64,000 nt of DNA from positions 843,996 through 907,995 of the forward strand of contig DASVQI010000024.1 of the NCBI GenBank assembly GCA_036389255.1, in the 5' to 3' direction. Under the pieces are notes generated by a model. It searched no databases and was not told the DNA's origin. It saw nothing but the letters and a program-made list of their open reading frames with translations. Below, piece after piece: positions 60,560 to 64,000 of this stretch; positions within the stretch are counted from its first letter, which is position 1; every line of letters starts with the position of its first letter. Position numbers and translations under genes: made by a program. The DNA is from JACVRN01 sp036389255. Its GTDB lineage: Bacteria > Acidobacteriota > Blastocatellia > Pyrinomonadales > Pyrinomonadaceae.

Positions 60560-61939
60560 ATGGAGAGAGAGCGCGTAGATGTACTGGTGATAGGCGCGGG
60601 CGTGGCCGGGCTGGCCGCAGCGCGTGCGTTGTGCGCCGCAGGGCTCGGCGTCGCCGTCCTTGAGGCGCGGGCGCGCGTCGGCGGTAGAGTATACACGCAC
60701 CTAGACAAAGCCTTATCCATGCCGTGCGAGCTGGGCGCGGAATTTCTTCAGGGAGGCGGTAACGACGCGCAGCAGCTTGCAGGGAGAGCCCGCCTGACTC
60801 TCTCCGAAGTGAGCGGAAAGCACCTCTATTTTCGTAACGGCGTCCTCTCGGAATCGAAAGATTACTGGTCGGAGTTGTCCGGGATATTGGAGGCGGCGGG
60901 TCGAGCGGAGCCGCACGATATCTCCTTTGAAGAGCTGCTGGCGAGCTATTTTCAAGGCGAAGACCGTGAGGAGATTAGAAGATTAGCGACCGCTTACGTA
61001 GAAGGCTTTCACGCGGCAAGGGCCGAGCGGCTTAGCTCCCTATGGCTGGCACGAACAGAACAGGCCGCAGACCTGGAAGGCGAGCAGCAGTTCCGTGTCC
61101 TGAACGGCTTTGCGGCTATCGTGGAGCGGCTGTATGAAGAGATAAAGATACTGGGCGGGCGCGTCTACCTGAACGCAATCGTCAACGAAGTCAAATGGGA
61201 TGGCGGCCAAGTAGTCATAGAGGCGCAGTCGCCCACTGGATTCAGACGCGAACCTTTCAGAGCCACGCGTGCTGTCGTGACCTTGCCTTTAGGAGTCTTG
61301 AAAGCGTCTGCGGGTGAAGCTGGCAGCGTGCGCTTTGTGCCGGAGTTGTCGGAGAAGATTGACGCGCTCGGTCGTCTGGAGATGGGGCAAGCCCTGCGCC
61401 TGACGCTGCGCTTCCGCGATAGATTCTGGGAGCGCATAGAGCTGCCGTCGCAAGATGGCACGCGACAGGGGCTTTCGGAACTCGGGTTTATACACACGGA
61501 CGTAGAGCCGTTCCCTACGTGGTGGACGCTCGCGCCAATTCGCGCGCCGCTTTTGACAGGCTGGGTAGGCGGGCGACGCGCCGAAAAACTCTATCAGAAA
61601 GAGGAGAAAGAGATTGTCAGTGAAGCCCTCAACGCCCTTACAAAAATTCTCGGCATTGAGCGCAATGATGTCGAAGACTTGCTTGAAGAATACTACTTTC
61701 ACGACTGGACTAACGACCCCTTCTCTCGCGGGGCTTACAGCTACGTCGCGGTCGGCGGACTTGAAGCGCAGGAGATTCTCGCGCAACCCCTGCAAGACAC
61801 ACTCTATTTTGCGGGCGAGGCAACCGAGCACACCGGAAAGAACGCCACAGTTCACGGCGCAATGATGACCGGCATCCGCGCAGCGAATGAGATTCTGAGG
61901 GAATTCGGCACTAAGGAGACATTAGAGAAAAGCGCTTGA
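60560..61939 (+). CDS. FAD-dependent amine oxidase family protein
   Basis: The 459-residue protein starts with the FAD-binding Rossmann motif VDVLVIGAGVAGLAAARALC and the following ARARVGGRVYTH (GGR motif). Near the C-terminus TLYFAGEATEHTGKNATVHG is the second FAD-contact region of flavin monoamine oxidases and related polyamine/phytoene-type enzymes. No export signal is visible. AAGG precedes ATG 60560. Substrate could be an amine or another electron-rich compound; sequence alone does not decide. The dienelactone hydrolase gene follows on the same strand about 110 nt downstream. Confidence 0.9.
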   Translation: MERERVDVLVIGAGVAGLAAARALCAAGLGVAVLEARARVGGRVYTHLDKALSMPCELGAEFLQGGGNDAQQLAGRARLTLSEVSGKHLYFRNGVLSESKDYWSELSGILEAAGRAEPHDISFEELLASYFQGEDREEIRRLATAYVEGFHAARAERLSSLWLARTEQAADLEGEQQFRVLNGFAAIVERLYEEIKILGGRVYLNAIVNEVKWDGGQVVIEAQSPTGFRREPFRATRAVVTLPLGVLKASAGEAGSVRFVPELSEKIDALGRLEMGQALRLTLRFRDRFWERIELPSQDGTRQGLSELGFIHTDVEPFPTWWTLAPIRAPLLTGWVGGRRAEKLYQKEEKEIVSEALNALTKILGIERNDVEDLLEEYYFHDWTNDPFSRGAYSYVAVGGLEAQEILAQPLQDTLYFAGEATEHTGKNATVHGAMMTGIRAANEILREFGTKETLEKSA

Positions 61940-62049
61940 CGTGTTAATTTATGAAGACCGGAAATATTATCGCCGGAATCGGGCCAGACCCGACCGTAGA
62001 AAATGTTCGGCGGGCGCTCAGACCCGGCGCGACCAAGCAAGGAGAAATA

Positions 62050-62937
<888 letters not shown>

Positions 62938-62959
62938 CGGAAGACAGCAAGCACATTAG

Positions 62960-62999
62960 AATAGGCGCCGAGCATCTTTCCGGATGCTGAGCGCCTATT
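62960..62999. terminator. Hairpin terminator after dienelactone hydrolase gene
   Basis: AATAGGCGC (62960-62968) pairs with GCGCCTATT (62991-62999) enclosing AGCATC/GATGCT (62971-62976 with 62983-62988). The stem is stable and lies between the hydrolase and the convergent radical SAM gene; T-rich sequence after it is weak (CGCTTTC). Confidence 0.7.
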
Positions 63000-63039
63000 C
63001 GCTTTCTATCTTCGCATAATGCAGGATACAAATCTGACA

Positions 63040-64000
63040 TTAACACCGATTTTCTATTGAAGCCGAAGCAACTAACCTATCCCTTCGACCCTGACGCCAT
63101 TTTCCGGCGGCTGCGCGCGTGAGCTTGTATATGCTCCGGCGATTATCAATGACCAATTTAATCCATGCCCGTTTCGTCATCTGAGGAAAGTAGATGCCGC
63201 GAAAGAAGAGCCGCATGACGAAATGTATCACGCGGAAGTTAATCGGCTCGTCTTTTATGGAATCAATCGCCTGCTCGTTCCTTTCGGGGCTGTAGGAGTT
63301 GGCCCACGCCTTATCCAACTCGGCCTGAGCCTGTGGGATGCTCATCTTCAAAGGCGTATGCGCCATACGATATGGAGCAAACTCAAGCCAGTGTTTTGGT
63401 CTGGTCAGACGCCCGCTTGTTTCCAGCCGTTTGTAGAGCGGGGTCGAAGGGAAAGGCGTGAGCTGTCCGAAGACCGGAAGCCCCGGCGGCCAGCTTTCTA
63501 TCTGCGCGAGCGTTCGCTCCGCCACTCCGGGCGTGTCGTTATCCAAGCCGATGATGAAAGAGGTAATAGCATAGATGTTCCTTCTGGCAAGACGATTAAG
63601 CACCGTGGCATATTCGGCGGGCTTGTTGAAATTCTTATTGACGTCCGCAAGATTCTCGGTGTCTATGGACTCCATGCCTATGAAAACCCACTTGCCGTCA
63701 GAAGCCGCGATTAAATCCACCAGCTCCTCGTCGCGCAGAAGATTGGCGCTTATCTGAGCGACCCACGGCAGTTGCGCATCAGCCGCTATGATGTCACGAA
63801 GCAGAGATTTTGTGCGCTTGATGTTGATGGCGAAGTTGTCGTCTATGAAGAAGACAATCACCTGCTCGCGGTTCTCGCGGGCGTGGCGCTTGAGTCTCAG
63901 CATCTCGTTGACGACCGATTCGTTTGAGCGGAATCGAATCGAGTCCCCGAAGAAGCCCGTCACTGTGCAGAACTCGCAGCCGTAGGGACAGCCTCGTCCA
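63040..64000 (-). CDS. Radical SAM protein, truncated at window edge
   Basis: The frame is open to the right edge. Near the edge the minus strand encodes GCPYGCEFC, the CxxxCxxC cluster motif of radical SAM enzymes, before TVTGFFGDSIRFR. The following sequence, FFIDDNFAINIKRTKSLLRD, KWVFIGMESIDTENL and FIIGLDNDTPGVAERTLAQI, is typical of the B12-binding radical SAM group with a DUF4070-like tail (FGQLTPFPSTPLYKRLETSG). The N-terminal part, which would show any B12-binding domain, is outside the window. Substrate unknown. Confidence 0.9.
   Translation of the reverse strand, partial: GRGCPYGCEFCTVTGFFGDSIRFRSNESVVNEMLRLKRHARENREQVIVFFIDDNFAINIKRTKSLLRDIIAADAQLPWVAQISANLLRDEELVDLIAASDGKWVFIGMESIDTENLADVNKNFNKPAEYATVLNRLARRNIYAITSFIIGLDNDTPGVAERTLAQIESWPPGLPVFGQLTPFPSTPLYKRLETSGRLTRPKHWLEFAPYRMAHTPLKMSIPQAQAELDKAWANSYSPERNEQAIDSIKDEPINFRVIHFVMRLFFRGIYFPQMTKRAWIKLVIDNRRSIYKLTRAAAGKWRQGRRDRLVASASIENRC

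Overview
The window looks like chromosomal DNA of an acidobacterium, most likely class Blastocatellia. That is an inference from gene content: large Oar-like TonB-dependent receptors with an N-terminal carboxypeptidase-regulatory-like domain, three ASPIC/UnbV FG-GAP proteins next to secreted TPR proteins, very large Ser/Thr kinases carrying TPR and TolB/FlgO-like modules, and a CadC-type winged helix. No rRNA, tRNA, CRISPR array, transposase, integrase or phage gene was seen. Genes are densely packed and both end genes are cut by the window edges.

Bases 1-22.9 kb form a carbohydrate-utilisation locus. Leftward genes are two GH43 enzymes flanking a LacI-type regulator, galK, galT and a 51-codon ORF translationally coupled to galT. 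Next come a secreted concanavalin-fold protein, a secreted TPR protein, a 1237-aa TonB-dependent receptor, a GH172 (DUF2961) protein and a second TPR protein. Rightward genes are an ASPIC/UnbV protein, a third GH43 overlapping it by 4 nt, a GH5-like glycosidase and a second TonB-dependent receptor. GH43 plus GH172 plus the Leloir genes galK/galT suggests an arabinose- and galactose-containing glycan such as arabinogalactan (inference). A strong promoter with LacI-type palindromes lies before the large receptor.

22.9-36.2 kb is mixed: an amino-acid permease, an AhpD-like peroxidase gene whose in-frame TGA sits at the second Cys of the CxxC motif and is followed by a bacterial SECIS-like hairpin (a selenoprotein candidate), two overlapping ASPIC/UnbV genes, a DUF4380-like protein, a PhyH dioxygenase, an exported protein with atypical-kinase (HipA/PI4K/FAM20-like) motifs next to an exported CX5R phosphatase, a methyltransferase and an EamA transporter.

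36.2-48.3 kb is rich in signalling and regulation: a stand-alone winged helix, a UmuD-like protease, a 1.4-kaa kinase with its sensor module duplicated on both sides of a membrane segment, a GNAT protein, a kinase/cyclase-like/AAA/TPR protein and an NTP/NDP-exchanger-like MFS protein. Two copies of a short intergenic hairpin repeat lie at 18.7 and 46.9 kb.

48.4-64 kb holds a Tat-exported NAD-dependent epimerase-like protein, a HAD phosphatase, a di-haem cytochrome, a SnoaL-like protein, a PAS-STAS sensor, a three-gene envelope operon (coiled-coil protein, tyrosine-rich protein, lipoprotein) behind a structured leader and an 11-bp direct-repeat array, a MerR/P1B-ATPase/cupredoxin copper operon with a textbook MerR promoter, an amine oxidase, a dienelactone hydrolase and a truncated radical SAM gene.
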